Shown piece after piece: positions 1-6,901 of a stretch of DNA of 7,469 nucleotides (positions are counted from its first letter, which is position 1; every line of letters begins with the position of its first letter). Origin of the DNA: Acidobacteriota bacterium (lineage in GTDB: Bacteria > Acidobacteriota > Terriglobia > Terriglobales > SCQP01); NCBI GenBank assembly GCA_021818645.1, contig JAKATS010000392.1, positions 1 through 7,469 of the forward strand, in the 5' to 3' direction. Made by a program: the position numbers and the translations under genes. The notes under the pieces were generated by a model. That model ran no database searches, was not told the origin of the DNA, and saw nothing but the letters and a program-made list of their open reading frames with translations.

Positions 1-201
1 TCTGCCGCGCCTAACGTTTCCGCCTGACACCAATGCATTGCCCGGATCATGACTTCCCGGTGAACATGCTGGCGCCGGCGCGCATAAGGCCAAAAGACCT
101 ATGACCTGAAATTTCCGCGATAATTTCAATGCCAACTCAGAATTCGACGAGCGCGCTCAAAGTTGCTTAGCGGCTCAGGAGTCTGGTGGCGGTTCGCTTC
201 T
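1..201. other. Non-coding region downstream of kbl, with short palindromes
   Basis: No convincing gene is seen here. The stretch follows the kbl stop codon in the direction of minus-strand transcription. It contains a perfect 10-bp palindrome GCGCCGGCGC (72-81), a perfect 10-bp palindrome GAGCGCGCTC (149-158), and a 6-bp inverted repeat GAAATT/AATTTC with an 8-nt loop (108-127). None is followed by a T tract on either strand, so no standard intrinsic terminator can be called. A minus-strand frame starting with ATG at 50 stays open to the left edge (about 16 codons, preceded by GGGAAG). It could be the start of the next gene, but the visible part is too short to support a call. Confidence 0.5.
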
Positions 202-1398
202 TTAAACCAGCCCATTCCTTTTCCCCACCCGCGTGATGATCTCCACAGCTTCATCCAGATCGGCAGGAGCATGCGTTGCGGTCACGATCGCGCGCAGCCT
301 GGCTTTACCTTCGGGCACGGTGGGATAAGCAATGCCGGTCACCAGTACGCCAAAACCGAACAGCTCCCGGGAAAACTCCATGGTTTTGCGGCCGTCACCG
401 ATCATGATGGGTGTGATCGGAGTTTCGGTCTGGCCAAGGTCAAAGCCCGCGGTCCGCAGCCCGCACTGGAAACGCCGGGTATTCGCCCATAGTTGGGTAA
501 TTCTTTCCGGCTCCTGTTCCAATACTTCAAAGGCAGCCTGGCAGGCCGCGGTCACCGCCGGTGGGTGCGAGGTAGAAAATAAAAAGGGACGCCCGCGCAG
601 GCGCAAAAACTCAATCAAGTGCGCCGATCCGCAGACATATCCGCCCAGCGCGCCCACTGCCTTGGAAAGCGTGCCCACCTGGATCTGAACCCGGCCATGC
701 ATGCCGAAGTGATCCACGGTGCCGCGCCCGTTGCGGCCCAGCACACCTGAAGCATGGGCATCATCCACCATCATGATGGCGCCATACTTTTCGGCCAGTG
801 CACAGAGTTCGGGCAAGGGCGCAATATCGCCATCCATGCTGAAAACGCCATCCGTAATCAGCAGCTTTCGTCCGGGCTGCGGCGCCAGCTCGGCTAAAAT
901 TTTTTCCGCCGCCTGGGTATTGCGGTGGGGAAAAACCTTGATTGTGGCCCGCGACAGGCGCGCGCCGTCAATAATACTGGCATGGTTCAGCTCATCGCTG
1001 ATGATAAAGTCTTCACGCCCCAGCACCGCGCTCACGGTTCCGGCATTCGCGGTAAAACCGCTTTGAAACACCACAGCCGCCTCGGTTCCTTTAAAACGGG
1101 CAATGGCGGTTTCCAGCTCCACATGGCCGCGCATGGTGCCCGTAATGGTGCGCACAGCGCCCGAACCCGCCCCCAGGTTTCGCACCGCGGCTTCGGCAGC
1201 CGCCCGCAGCTTGGGATGGGTGGTGAGGCCCAGATAATTATTCGAGCCGAGATTGATGACCCGGCGGCCGTTGAAGACCGCGACGGGAAGCTGCTCGCCT
1301 TCGAGCACGGGAGGATGCACGCGCACGCCTTTCGCCTCCAGCGCCTCAAGCTCATCTTTTAAATAATGCAGCGGATCACGATTGGCCACTTTCTCCAT
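202..1398 (-). CDS. kbl: Glycine C-acetyltransferase (2-amino-3-ketobutyrate CoA ligase)
   Basis: This cytoplasmic PLP enzyme of the alpha-oxoamine synthase family cleaves 2-amino-3-ketobutyrate with CoA to give glycine and acetyl-CoA, the second step of threonine breakdown via Tdh. Visible motifs are SNNYLGL (52-58), GSGAVRTITGT (78-88), the substrate-site DELNHASIIDG (His139), the cofactor-binding DDAHASG (Asp212, His215) and the PLP-lysine motif GTLSKAVGALGGY with Lys246. The GTLSKA form resembles Bacillus-type Kbl more than E. coli Kbl (GTLGKA). The ATG at 1398 is chosen because AGGAAG (1408-1413) lies 9 nt upstream and the resulting 398 aa equals the family length. An in-frame ATG at 1419 would add 7 residues and lacks a comparable ribosome site. 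The gene follows tdh by 80 nt on the same strand, so an operon is likely. BioF and other family members share this fold; the tdh neighbour decides the name. Confidence 0.93.
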   Translation of the reverse strand: MEKVANRDPLHYLKDELEALEAKGVRVHPPVLEGEQLPVAVFNGRRVINLGSNNYLGLTTHPKLRAAAEAAVRNLGAGSGAVRTITGTMRGHVELETAIARFKGTEAAVVFQSGFTANAGTVSAVLGREDFIISDELNHASIIDGARLSRATIKVFPHRNTQAAEKILAELAPQPGRKLLITDGVFSMDGDIAPLPELCALAEKYGAIMMVDDAHASGVLGRNGRGTVDHFGMHGRVQIQVGTLSKAVGALGGYVCGSAHLIEFLRLRGRPFLFSTSHPPAVTAACQAAFEVLEQEPERITQLWANTRRFQCGLRTAGFDLGQTETPITPIMIGDGRKTMEFSRELFGFGVLVTGIAYPTVPEGKARLRAIVTATHAPADLDEAVEIITRVGKRNGLV

Positions 1399-1407
1399 GC
1401 GATTTCG

Positions 1408-1413
1408 CTTCCT
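1408..1413 (-). promoter_or_regulatory. Ribosome binding site of kbl
   Basis: AGGAAG on the minus strand lies 9 nt before the ATG at 1398. It supports that codon over the upstream in-frame ATG at 1419, which this site overlaps downstream. Confidence 0.6.
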
Positions 1414-1471
1414 GATCATTTTCCGGCAGGCGCGCGGCTTCCCGCCCGGACTTCACTGCGCCTCTTTTGCG

Positions 1472-1486
1472 GGCCGGCTCACGGCC
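1472..1486 (-). promoter_or_regulatory. Small GC hairpin across the tdh stop codon
   Basis: On the minus strand GGCCG-TGAGC-CGGCC forms a perfect 5-bp GC stem with a 5-nt loop that contains the tdh TGA. No U run follows, so it is not a standard terminator. It could stabilise or space the tdh-kbl message, or it may be chance in GC-rich DNA. Confidence 0.25.
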
Positions 1487-2501
1487 TGAGAAGAATCTTC
1501 GCTGCTTCTCCATTTTCCAGCAATTGCATGGCCTGGGCGAAATCCGACAGCGGCAGACGATGAGTAATCAACGGGTTGAGATTCAAACGACCCAGCAATT
1601 GTTCCATCTGGTACCAGGTATCGTACATGCGCCGGCCATTGATGCCCTGAATGGTCAGGCCTTTGAAGATGACCAGAGGTGAAAGGTCAATTTCAATCGG
1701 CTTCCGCGGCAGTCCCAGTAGGCTGACACGTCCTCCCGGACGGGCCAGCCGCAGCGCCGCCTGCACACCCGCCGCACTGCCCGAAAACTCCAGCGCCACG
1801 TCCACGCCGCGCCCCGGCGTCAACTCTTGAATCCGGTGCTCGATCTCCTCATCGGAGGCGGGCATCAAGTAGTCGGCGCCCATCGTCCGGGCCATTTCGC
1901 GTCTTCCGGCATGTGGCTCGAGGGCGAAAATTGAGCCCGCGCCGGCCGCCCGCGCGACCGCGATGGCCATTAATCCGATCGGTCCACAGCCAATCACAGC
2001 CACACTCCGTCCGGTGACTTCGCCGGCCATCACCGTGTGCACCGCATTGCCTAACGGATCCAGAATGGCGGCATATTCAGGCGTTACCGAATCCGACAAC
2101 TGCCATAAATTACTCTCCGGAACAGCCACATATTCAGCAAAACAGCCGGGCGCATCCACACCCAGGATCCGTACAGAGGGGCAGACATGCGCGTCCCCGG
2201 TGCGGCATTGCATGCACTGCCCGCAGGCCACATGCATTTCACCCGACACCCGGTCGCCTGACTTGAGAAAATTGGTTTCCGCACCCACCTCTTCAACCCG
2301 GCCGCAGAACTCATGGCCGAAAATCAATGGCGGGAGGATACGGCTGCGAGCCCATTCGTCCCAATGATAAATGTGCAGATCGGTCCCGCAGATTGATGCC
2401 AACTCCACCCGCACCAGCGCCTCCCGTGCGCGAGGCCGGGGTCTGGCCACTTCCCGCAGTTCCGCTCCCGGAGCAGCCGTGGGTTTTACCAACGCATGCA
2501 T
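1479..2501 (-). CDS. tdh: L-threonine 3-dehydrogenase
   Basis: This zinc-dependent medium-chain dehydrogenase oxidises L-threonine with NAD+ to 2-amino-3-ketobutyrate, which Kbl then uses. With the ATG at 2501 the protein has 340 aa and its ligands fall at the same numbers as in E. coli Tdh: catalytic Cys38 (ICGTD), His63 and Glu64 (GHE), and structural zinc Cys93, Cys96, Cys99 and Cys107. The family signatures HIYHWDEW, GDRVSGE, PGCFAEY and DPLGNAVHT are present. The NAD-binding glycine motif GCGPIG is at 171-176, followed by FKGLTIQGINGR and MYDTWYQM near the C-terminus, as in true Tdh. Longer starts exist (ATG at 2513, TTG at 2519), and none of the three has a clear Shine-Dalgarno, so the start is uncertain by 4-6 residues. 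tdh is the upstream gene of the pair, the Bacillus order, whereas in E. coli kbl comes first. Intact, with no missing key residue seen. Confidence 0.94.
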   Translation of the reverse strand: MHALVKPTAAPGAELREVARPRPRAREALVRVELASICGTDLHIYHWDEWARSRILPPLIFGHEFCGRVEEVGAETNFLKSGDRVSGEMHVACGQCMQCRTGDAHVCPSVRILGVDAPGCFAEYVAVPESNLWQLSDSVTPEYAAILDPLGNAVHTVMAGEVTGRSVAVIGCGPIGLMAIAVARAAGAGSIFALEPHAGRREMARTMGADYLMPASDEEIEHRIQELTPGRGVDVALEFSGSAAGVQAALRLARPGGRVSLLGLPRKPIEIDLSPLVIFKGLTIQGINGRRMYDTWYQMEQLLGRLNLNPLITHRLPLSDFAQAMQLLENGEAAKILLRP

Positions 2502-2660
2502 GGTTGAGGTCATAAGCAAAAATACAGTCTACTCTTTTCCACTCTGCCGGCTGCTGATTTCGCAGCGGCGACGCATGTTGACTCCGCTATAATCGTTCTT
2601 TTGAGCAGTGCTGGATGGGCTGCGCGTCCCCGCACTCTCGCATGATCGACAAAAGGGTCC
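2502..2660. promoter_or_regulatory. Divergent intergenic region between tdh and the lipoprotein gene
   Basis: This 159-bp segment must hold the start signals of both the minus-strand tdh-kbl operon and the plus-strand lipoprotein gene. The plus strand has TATAAT at 2588-2593, a good -10 candidate 67 bp before the lipoprotein ATG, but no consensus -35 at 16-18 bp. TTGACT at 2578-2583 is only 4 bp from the TATAAT and cannot pair with it as a standard promoter. For tdh the minus strand has an AT-rich stretch (TATTTT, about 2520-2525) just before the candidate start codons but no ribosome site, which would fit a very short or absent leader. No operator-like long inverted repeat was seen. Confidence 0.45.
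2588..2593 (+). promoter_or_regulatory. Candidate -10 box for the lipoprotein gene
   Basis: A perfect TATAAT lies upstream of the lipoprotein start, placing a transcription start near 2600 and a leader of about 60 nt. The -35 position is not conserved, so the call rests on the -10 alone. Confidence 0.35.
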
Positions 2661-4586
2661 ATGTACTTGAAAAAAAATAAGTTAACTCTATGCACACTGC
2701 TTCTGGCGCTGCTGGCCGGCTGGCTCGCCGGCTGCAATAACTACTATATTCCCCCCCCGCCGGTTCAGTCGGCGATTACAAAAGCCCCGACGAATGGTGA
2801 ACTGGTGATTACCACCACCAACACCAGCAACCAGACCATTCCGGCGACCTTTCAATTCCAGGCCAGCGTGCTAAATACCACCGATACCACGGTGCAGTGG
2901 GCGATTCAGGATCCGGTCACCTTTAGGAATATTATCGGCGGCAATACCACCCTGGGCACTATCACCTCAACCGGACTTTATACCGCGCCCACGCTGCTGC
3001 CGAATCCGAATCAAATCACGATTGTGGATATTCCACAGGCCGACCCCACCCAGTTTTCGACCTTTGTTCTGACCCTGATGAACCCGTTGGCGCAGATTAC
3101 TTCCGTATCACCCAATTTCGCCACCACCGGCGACCAGCCCATGTTAACCATTCAGGGCGCGAACTACTATCCCACAACCACCCTGCAGATCAATGGCGGC
3201 CAATTGGGAACTATCACTCCGGTCAACCCCGGCCAGACTTATCCATTTAGCGAGTTCACGGCCGCGGCGCAGATGAATCACCCCGGACTGGTACAAATTC
3301 AAGCCCAGAATCCCCAGAGCAGCGGCAATAGCAATCCGATTTACATGATCAGCCAGCCCGATACTCCGGCTGCGTCATCTTCGATCGCGGTCGAAATGGA
3401 GCCGGTCAGCTACATGCAGAACAGCTCGGGGACGCTGACTCCGGTTTATGCCAATGTGGCCTTCGTGCCGCAAACCCGGCAAAACCAGATCGCCGTAGTC
3501 AATGTGGACAGCGCCCAGGTGCTGACGAACGGCGCGGGCCTGCCCTTGACGATTTCCCTGCCCACCGGTTTTGCTCCCAGCGCCGCTGCCGCCAACCCCA
3601 AAAACAATACCGTGGCCGTCATCAGCGCACAAACTCTGAAATTGGCGATTATCAACGCGGTCAAGGACACTGTTTCCGCCATCTATCCCATCCCTGCCAG
3701 CGGCAGCGCGAAATTCAGTGACGGCGTCAGTTGCACCGTTTGCGGCGTAACGGTGGATTCACAGAATAATCTCGCCATTCTCGATACCGCCAGCGGCTTT
3801 CTGACCATGAATTTGAGCACAGGCCAGACCGGCATGCTCATCGCGGCCCAGGCGGCGGAAAATTTCACCTACGACCCCCAAACTCAGACCGCCTACGCTC
3901 CCTATACCAGCTCCAGCGGCACCGGCTTGCAGGTGATCAACTTTGCCAATCAAAGTGTTTCGAATTTTGCGCTGCCTCCCGGCACGGCTTTTACCCTCGG
4001 CAGCGCGCTGAACAGCGCCGCGTTCGATATCAATACCAATACCCTGCTCGTGGATGATTCCGCGGCTTCAAACTATACCGAAATAAACTGGAACTCGATC
4101 ACCCAGAGTGGAACTCAGATTACCGCGCCGGCGGCGCAGTTCACGCCCACCGCCGGCTGCAGCGGCGCCTGGAACCAGGTCAATCTCGAACCCGGTTCGC
4201 ATCTCGGACTGCTGGGAAACGCGGGCAGCTGCCTGGCGGTCGCGGTGCTGCCTGGTTCGCCTCCCTACGGCGCTCCCGGCGTGCCCGATACCGCGACGCC
4301 TTCGACCGACACCTTGCGCTGGACCAGCCTCGGCGCCAGCCCCGACGGCGCCGCCTGGCTCAACGACCCCGCGCCTCAGGGGCTGACTACTTTCACCAGC
4401 CTCAACGGCAGCATTTATGGCCTTGCCTTGCGCGCCGATCAGAATATGCTATTGCGCGTGAACCTGCGCAATTTTCTGCAGTCGGGCCAACTCGCTCCCA
4501 ATGCGGCGGATAATAATGAAATCGCACCTACCAACCCTACCACTCCAACTAATGTGGATATTTTCGACTATATATCTCTGCCCTGA
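2661..4586 (+). CDS. Secreted lipoprotein with Ig-like and IPT/TIG-like domains and a propeller-like C-terminus
   Basis: The 641-aa product starts with a positively charged N-terminus (MYLKKNK), a hydrophobic core and a clear lipobox LAGC, so Cys25 should be lipidated and the protein anchored in a membrane facing outward. A Thr/Asn-rich region at about 55-140 carries VQWAIQDP and GTITSTGLYTAP, a pattern known from acidobacterial Ig-like modules. About 143-230 looks like an IPT/TIG domain (ITSVSPNFATTGDQPMLTIQG). From about 240 to 605, repeated segments such as NQIAVVNVDSAQV, NTVAVISAQ, LAILDTASG and NTLLVDDS suggest a YncE/NHL-like beta-propeller, though blade count cannot be fixed by eye. 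Cys358/Cys361 (CTVC) and Cys500/Cys524 could form disulfides. No catalytic motif is seen; a binding or surface-structural role is inferred. AAGGG just before the ATG is a weak, close ribosome site. The gene is alone on the plus strand, divergent from tdh. Confidence 0.85.
   Translation: MYLKKNKLTLCTLLLALLAGWLAGCNNYYIPPPPVQSAITKAPTNGELVITTTNTSNQTIPATFQFQASVLNTTDTTVQWAIQDPVTFRNIIGGNTTLGTITSTGLYTAPTLLPNPNQITIVDIPQADPTQFSTFVLTLMNPLAQITSVSPNFATTGDQPMLTIQGANYYPTTTLQINGGQLGTITPVNPGQTYPFSEFTAAAQMNHPGLVQIQAQNPQSSGNSNPIYMISQPDTPAASSSIAVEMEPVSYMQNSSGTLTPVYANVAFVPQTRQNQIAVVNVDSAQVLTNGAGLPLTISLPTGFAPSAAAANPKNNTVAVISAQTLKLAIINAVKDTVSAIYPIPASGSAKFSDGVSCTVCGVTVDSQNNLAILDTASGFLTMNLSTGQTGMLIAAQAAENFTYDPQTQTAYAPYTSSSGTGLQVINFANQSVSNFALPPGTAFTLGSALNSAAFDINTNTLLVDDSAASNYTEINWNSITQSGTQITAPAAQFTPTAGCSGAWNQVNLEPGSHLGLLGNAGSCLAVAVLPGSPPYGAPGVPDTATPSTDTLRWTSLGASPDGAAWLNDPAPQGLTTFTSLNGSIYGLALRADQNMLLRVNLRNFLQSGQLAPNAADNNEIAPTNPTTPTNVDIFDYISLP
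2751..2758 (+). repeat. C8 homopolymer inside the lipoprotein gene
   Basis: Eight consecutive C residues encode part of Pro31-Pro34, six residues after the lipidated Cys25. A slip here would frameshift the mature protein almost at its start. Tracts of this kind switch surface proteins in some bacteria; here it may simply encode a proline linker. Confidence 0.4.
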
Positions 4587-4618
4587 GGCGATTGACGAAA
4601 CGTTTATTTTAAGGGCAG
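4578..4618. terminator. Inverted repeat bracketing the convergent gene ends
   Basis: CTGCCCT (4578-4584) and AGGGCAG (4612-4618) form a perfect 7-bp inverted repeat around a 27-nt interval. It spans the lipoprotein stop (4584-4586) and the stop of the facing Cys-rich gene (4604-4606). The interval also contains the 8-bp palindrome AAACGTTT (4598-4605). The symmetry would let one element serve both strands, but the long loop and missing T tract make intrinsic termination doubtful. Confidence 0.3.
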
Positions 4619-5044
4619 TTCCATCTGGGCCGGCGGAATGGGTTGCGGCCGGCCGGACAGAAATGCCAATGCCTGCCGCAGTAAGCGGTCCTGCGCCGCC
4701 GGATGCAAAACGGCCGCGGCGAAACGTCCCTCCCGGCGGTCATAATGCAGGCTGCCGCAGGCCACTGGACGATGGCTGCGCTCTAGGGCAAAACGGATTT
4801 CCACCCGATCGCCGGCTTCGCGCCTGAGGGCAAAACTGACTCGGTCGGCTACCGCCTGCGCGGGAAAATGCGGGCATGTGGGCGCACCCAGATTACAGCC
4901 GCCAGCCAGAAATTCCGCGGGTGCCGGCTCGCCGGCGGGATGATAGGATAGACGCGCTGCGCAGCGGCCTTCCCAGATGCCGCCGAGCGGCCAGGATTCC
5001 TCGGCTACCGGCAATTTCTCAGGGTCAAAATACGGACAGCACAT
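4604..5044 (-). CDS. Uncharacterised Cys-rich protein, coupled to the glycosyltransferase gene
   Basis: The function is not known. The 146-aa product is soluble, with no signal peptide or membrane segment. It has six cysteines: C2, C3, C28, C50, C57 and C96. The motif CPYFDP at the N-terminus is echoed by CPHFP at 57-61, with GCNLG (49-53) just before it. From memory, acidobacterial hypothetical proteins share a similar CPYF...PLG...C...CNLG...CPxFP plan. This makes C3, C28, C50 and C57 candidate ligands for zinc or an iron-sulfur cluster, which is inference. The second half contains ADRVSFAL and ERSHRPVACGSLHYD, predicted beta-rich, then a helical end. The ATG at 5044 is chosen because GGGTGA (5053-5058) sits 8 nt upstream and the CPYF motif begins there; the frame is open further upstream to 5140 but that part reads as basic filler. 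It overlaps the glycosyltransferase gene by 20 nt, so translational coupling is likely. Confidence 0.75.
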   Translation of the reverse strand: MCCPYFDPEKLPVAEESWPLGGIWEGRCAARLSYHPAGEPAPAEFLAGGCNLGAPTCPHFPAQAVADRVSFALRREAGDRVEIRFALERSHRPVACGSLHYDRREGRFAAAVLHPAAQDRLLRQALAFLSGRPQPIPPAQMELPLK

Positions 5045-6866
5045 ATTTGATATCACCCGGCTGGCTTTCCCGCGCACGCTCGGCTTCACTGCCGGCCCGA
5101 GCCTTGTATCCTGACCTTTTCTTGCGCGGACGCACGGCATGGATGCCTGCTCCGGCTTTTATCTTCACTGCCTGAAGGCTGCGTTTTTCCGCTTCCATGA
5201 TCCACGCCCGCTGGGCTGGCGCCAAGGAAAATCCCTGCAGCGCGCGGCCTTCCCGCAGCAAATTGCGCACATGGCCGGCTTGCAGCTCGAGCGGCGCCAG
5301 TTGATTAAAAACACCTGGCAATGGCCGCAGCCAGAAGGCATGCCGCAAATCCAGCAATGCCCAGGCACGGTTGTGCTGCAGCAAACGGCATTGAGCCAGC
5401 GCCAGCCAGGCGGCGCGATAGACCGGTTGAATCAAGATCGCGGCCCGAAACTGCGCTGCCGCCTGTTTTTCATGCCCCCATTGCTGCAACACCCCTCCAT
5501 CATCAAAATGCGCCACGGCAGAGTTGGGAGAACTGTGCGCCATATAGGCGAAATAAGAAAGATTGTCGGACCATCGCGGGCCCTGCCGCAAGTCCGTCCA
5601 GATGTAACCGGATAACAGCAGCACCATGCATGCCGAAGCGGCGGCGGTTGCCACCCGCGGCCAGCGCCAGCCTGCCATGGATGCGCCCAGCATCTCCGCA
5701 CCCGCACCTAAGACCAATGCCAGCCCCAGAGAGGGAAAATAAAACAGCCGGTTGGCGTGAATGGTCCCGATCAGAAACAGCAAATTCGAGACCGGCAGAT
5801 AGGTGAAGCACAACCATAGCCAGCCCAGCCGCGCCGCTGGTTTTTTCCGCATCAGCCAGACCAGTCCCGCGACGCCGGCCAGCATGACCCAAACCGCCAG
5901 CCCGCGCGGGGAATCGGCGCGGGTTATTACTGCCATCTGGTTATAGGAATAATCCTGCGGCATGTGAAACGGCCACAGCAGATTCAGACCACCGATGAAC
6001 CCGCTCCACAGTGCGGTTTCCATGCGCGCGAACCAGCCGGCATAGAGCAGCGGATTGCAAAGATACTGAATCCGCCGCGCCATCCAGCCCACCACCTGAA
6101 CCCGCAAAATTAAATAGACCCCCGTGGCCGAGCCCAGCGCCCACACCGCCGGCTGTCGAAAAGGCTGGACCAGTCCGCGCCACCAAGCCTGGTTTTTCCG
6201 CGCGTCGCCCGTGAAGATGGGTGGAACTTCCTGGCGTTGTGGAAGCGCCCGCAGCCAGATCATGAAAACCGGCAAGCCGGCCAGCGCGATCACGCTTTCC
6301 TTACAAAGCAGCGCCATCAGACACAACAGAAACGCAGCCCCCGACCACCCCAGCCCGGACCATTCGGCTCCACGCTCATGGCATTCGATGGCCTCGATAG
6401 CTGCCAGCAGGGCCAGCAACGCACCCGCCGCGGCCAGCAGATCGCAGCGCCCCACCAGCCCGGCCACCACGCCCAGATGTTGCGTATTACAGCCAAACCA
6501 GACGGCGGCAAAAAACGCCGCAGCCGGCCGCAGCAGGCGCCGCGCCAGTACATAGAGCAGCACGGTGATCAGCGCATTCAAGCCCAGGTTGGTGGCGTGG
6601 TAAAACCAGGCGGTCTCCGGTCGCAGATGCCATTCCAGCGCAAAACTCAGAATCGCCAGCGGACGGTAGAGCCCCATCCGCAGCATCGGCGCCCAGTAGT
6701 CCTGCACAAATAATTGCGGCCAATGAGCCAGTGAGCGTACGTTGGGATTATGGAAAACGATATAAACGTCGTCGTAGCAATATTGGTTCAGGGCCGAGGT
6801 GAGGAATGAGCCTGCGCCGAGCAGGGCCAACATTGCGATTTGAAAGCTGCGGCTCGGGGTTCGCAC
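5025..6866 (-). CDS. TMTC/DUF1736-like GT-C glycosyltransferase with C-terminal TPRs
   Basis: A 613-aa polytopic membrane protein with about eleven hydrophobic segments between residues 8 and 421. Family-type motifs are visible in order: YDDVYIVFHNPNVRSL (31-46, the Asp-Asp of the first outer loop), GLYRPLAILSFAL (65-77), GRCDLLAA (139-146), CKESVIAL (188-195), PQDYSYNQ (303-310) and HANRLFYFPSLGL (370-382). These match the plan of TMTC/PMT-type O-glycosyltransferases, which use lipid-linked sugars on the outer face of the membrane. Residues about 445-513 form roughly two TPR-like helices pairs (e.g. VAHFDDGGVLQQWGHEKQAA, AILIQPVYRAAWLALAQ). The last about 45 residues are basic and low in complexity (RPRKKR). 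The start is GTG at 6866 with only AGGG 2 nt away; ATG at 6833 is an alternative. It lies 35 nt after the aminotransferase gene. Acceptor and sugar donor cannot be told from the sequence. Confidence 0.82.
   Translation of the reverse strand: MRTPSRSFQIAMLALLGAGSFLTSALNQYCYDDVYIVFHNPNVRSLAHWPQLFVQDYWAPMLRMGLYRPLAILSFALEWHLRPETAWFYHATNLGLNALITVLLYVLARRLLRPAAAFFAAVWFGCNTQHLGVVAGLVGRCDLLAAAGALLALLAAIEAIECHERGAEWSGLGWSGAAFLLCLMALLCKESVIALAGLPVFMIWLRALPQRQEVPPIFTGDARKNQAWWRGLVQPFRQPAVWALGSATGVYLILRVQVVGWMARRIQYLCNPLLYAGWFARMETALWSGFIGGLNLLWPFHMPQDYSYNQMAVITRADSPRGLAVWVMLAGVAGLVWLMRKKPAARLGWLWLCFTYLPVSNLLFLIGTIHANRLFYFPSLGLALVLGAGAEMLGASMAGWRWPRVATAAASACMVLLLSGYIWTDLRQGPRWSDNLSYFAYMAHSSPNSAVAHFDDGGVLQQWGHEKQAAAQFRAAILIQPVYRAAWLALAQCRLLQHNRAWALLDLRHAFWLRPLPGVFNQLAPLELQAGHVRNLLREGRALQGFSLAPAQRAWIMEAEKRSLQAVKIKAGAGIHAVRPRKKRSGYKARAGSEAERARESQPGDIKYVLSVF
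5053..5058 (-). promoter_or_regulatory. Ribosome binding site of the Cys-rich gene, inside the glycosyltransferase gene
   Basis: GGGTGA on the minus strand lies 8 nt before the ATG at 5044 and within the last codons of the glycosyltransferase gene. It fixes the start of the Cys-rich protein at 5044 and supports coupled translation of the two genes. Confidence 0.5.
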
Positions 6867-6901
6867 GCCCTGAGAGTAGCAAAATCCGCCTCAGGAATGC
6901 A

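Noticed and set aside
1..50. Minus-strand open frame from ATG at 50 to the left edge, preceded by GGGAAG
   Set aside because: Only about 16 codons are visible (begins MIRAMHWCQAETLGAA) and no family is recognisable; it may be the start of the next gene or chance.
925..1362. Plus-strand 145-codon open frame opposite kbl
   Set aside because: It is antisense to a clear enzyme gene, and its translation has no family-like pattern; high GC makes such frames common.
202..1398. Reading the PLP enzyme as 8-amino-7-oxononanoate synthase (BioF)
   Set aside because: The fold is shared, but the immediate tdh partner and Kbl-like length and motifs favour glycine C-acetyltransferase; no biotin genes are nearby.
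2578..2593. TTGACT followed by TATAAT as a sigma-70 promoter
   Set aside because: The spacing is 4 bp instead of about 17, so the two cannot act as a pair; only the TATAAT is kept as a weak candidate.
5139..5806. Plus-strand open frames of about 160 codons opposite the glycosyltransferase gene
   Set aside because: They mirror the true minus-strand frame, are rich in Arg, Pro and Gln, and lack start signals or recognisable motifs.
6124..6713. Plus-strand open frames of 143 and 158 codons opposite the glycosyltransferase gene
   Set aside because: Low-complexity Gln/Arg/Pro composition and overlap with conserved membrane motifs on the other strand mark them as shadows.
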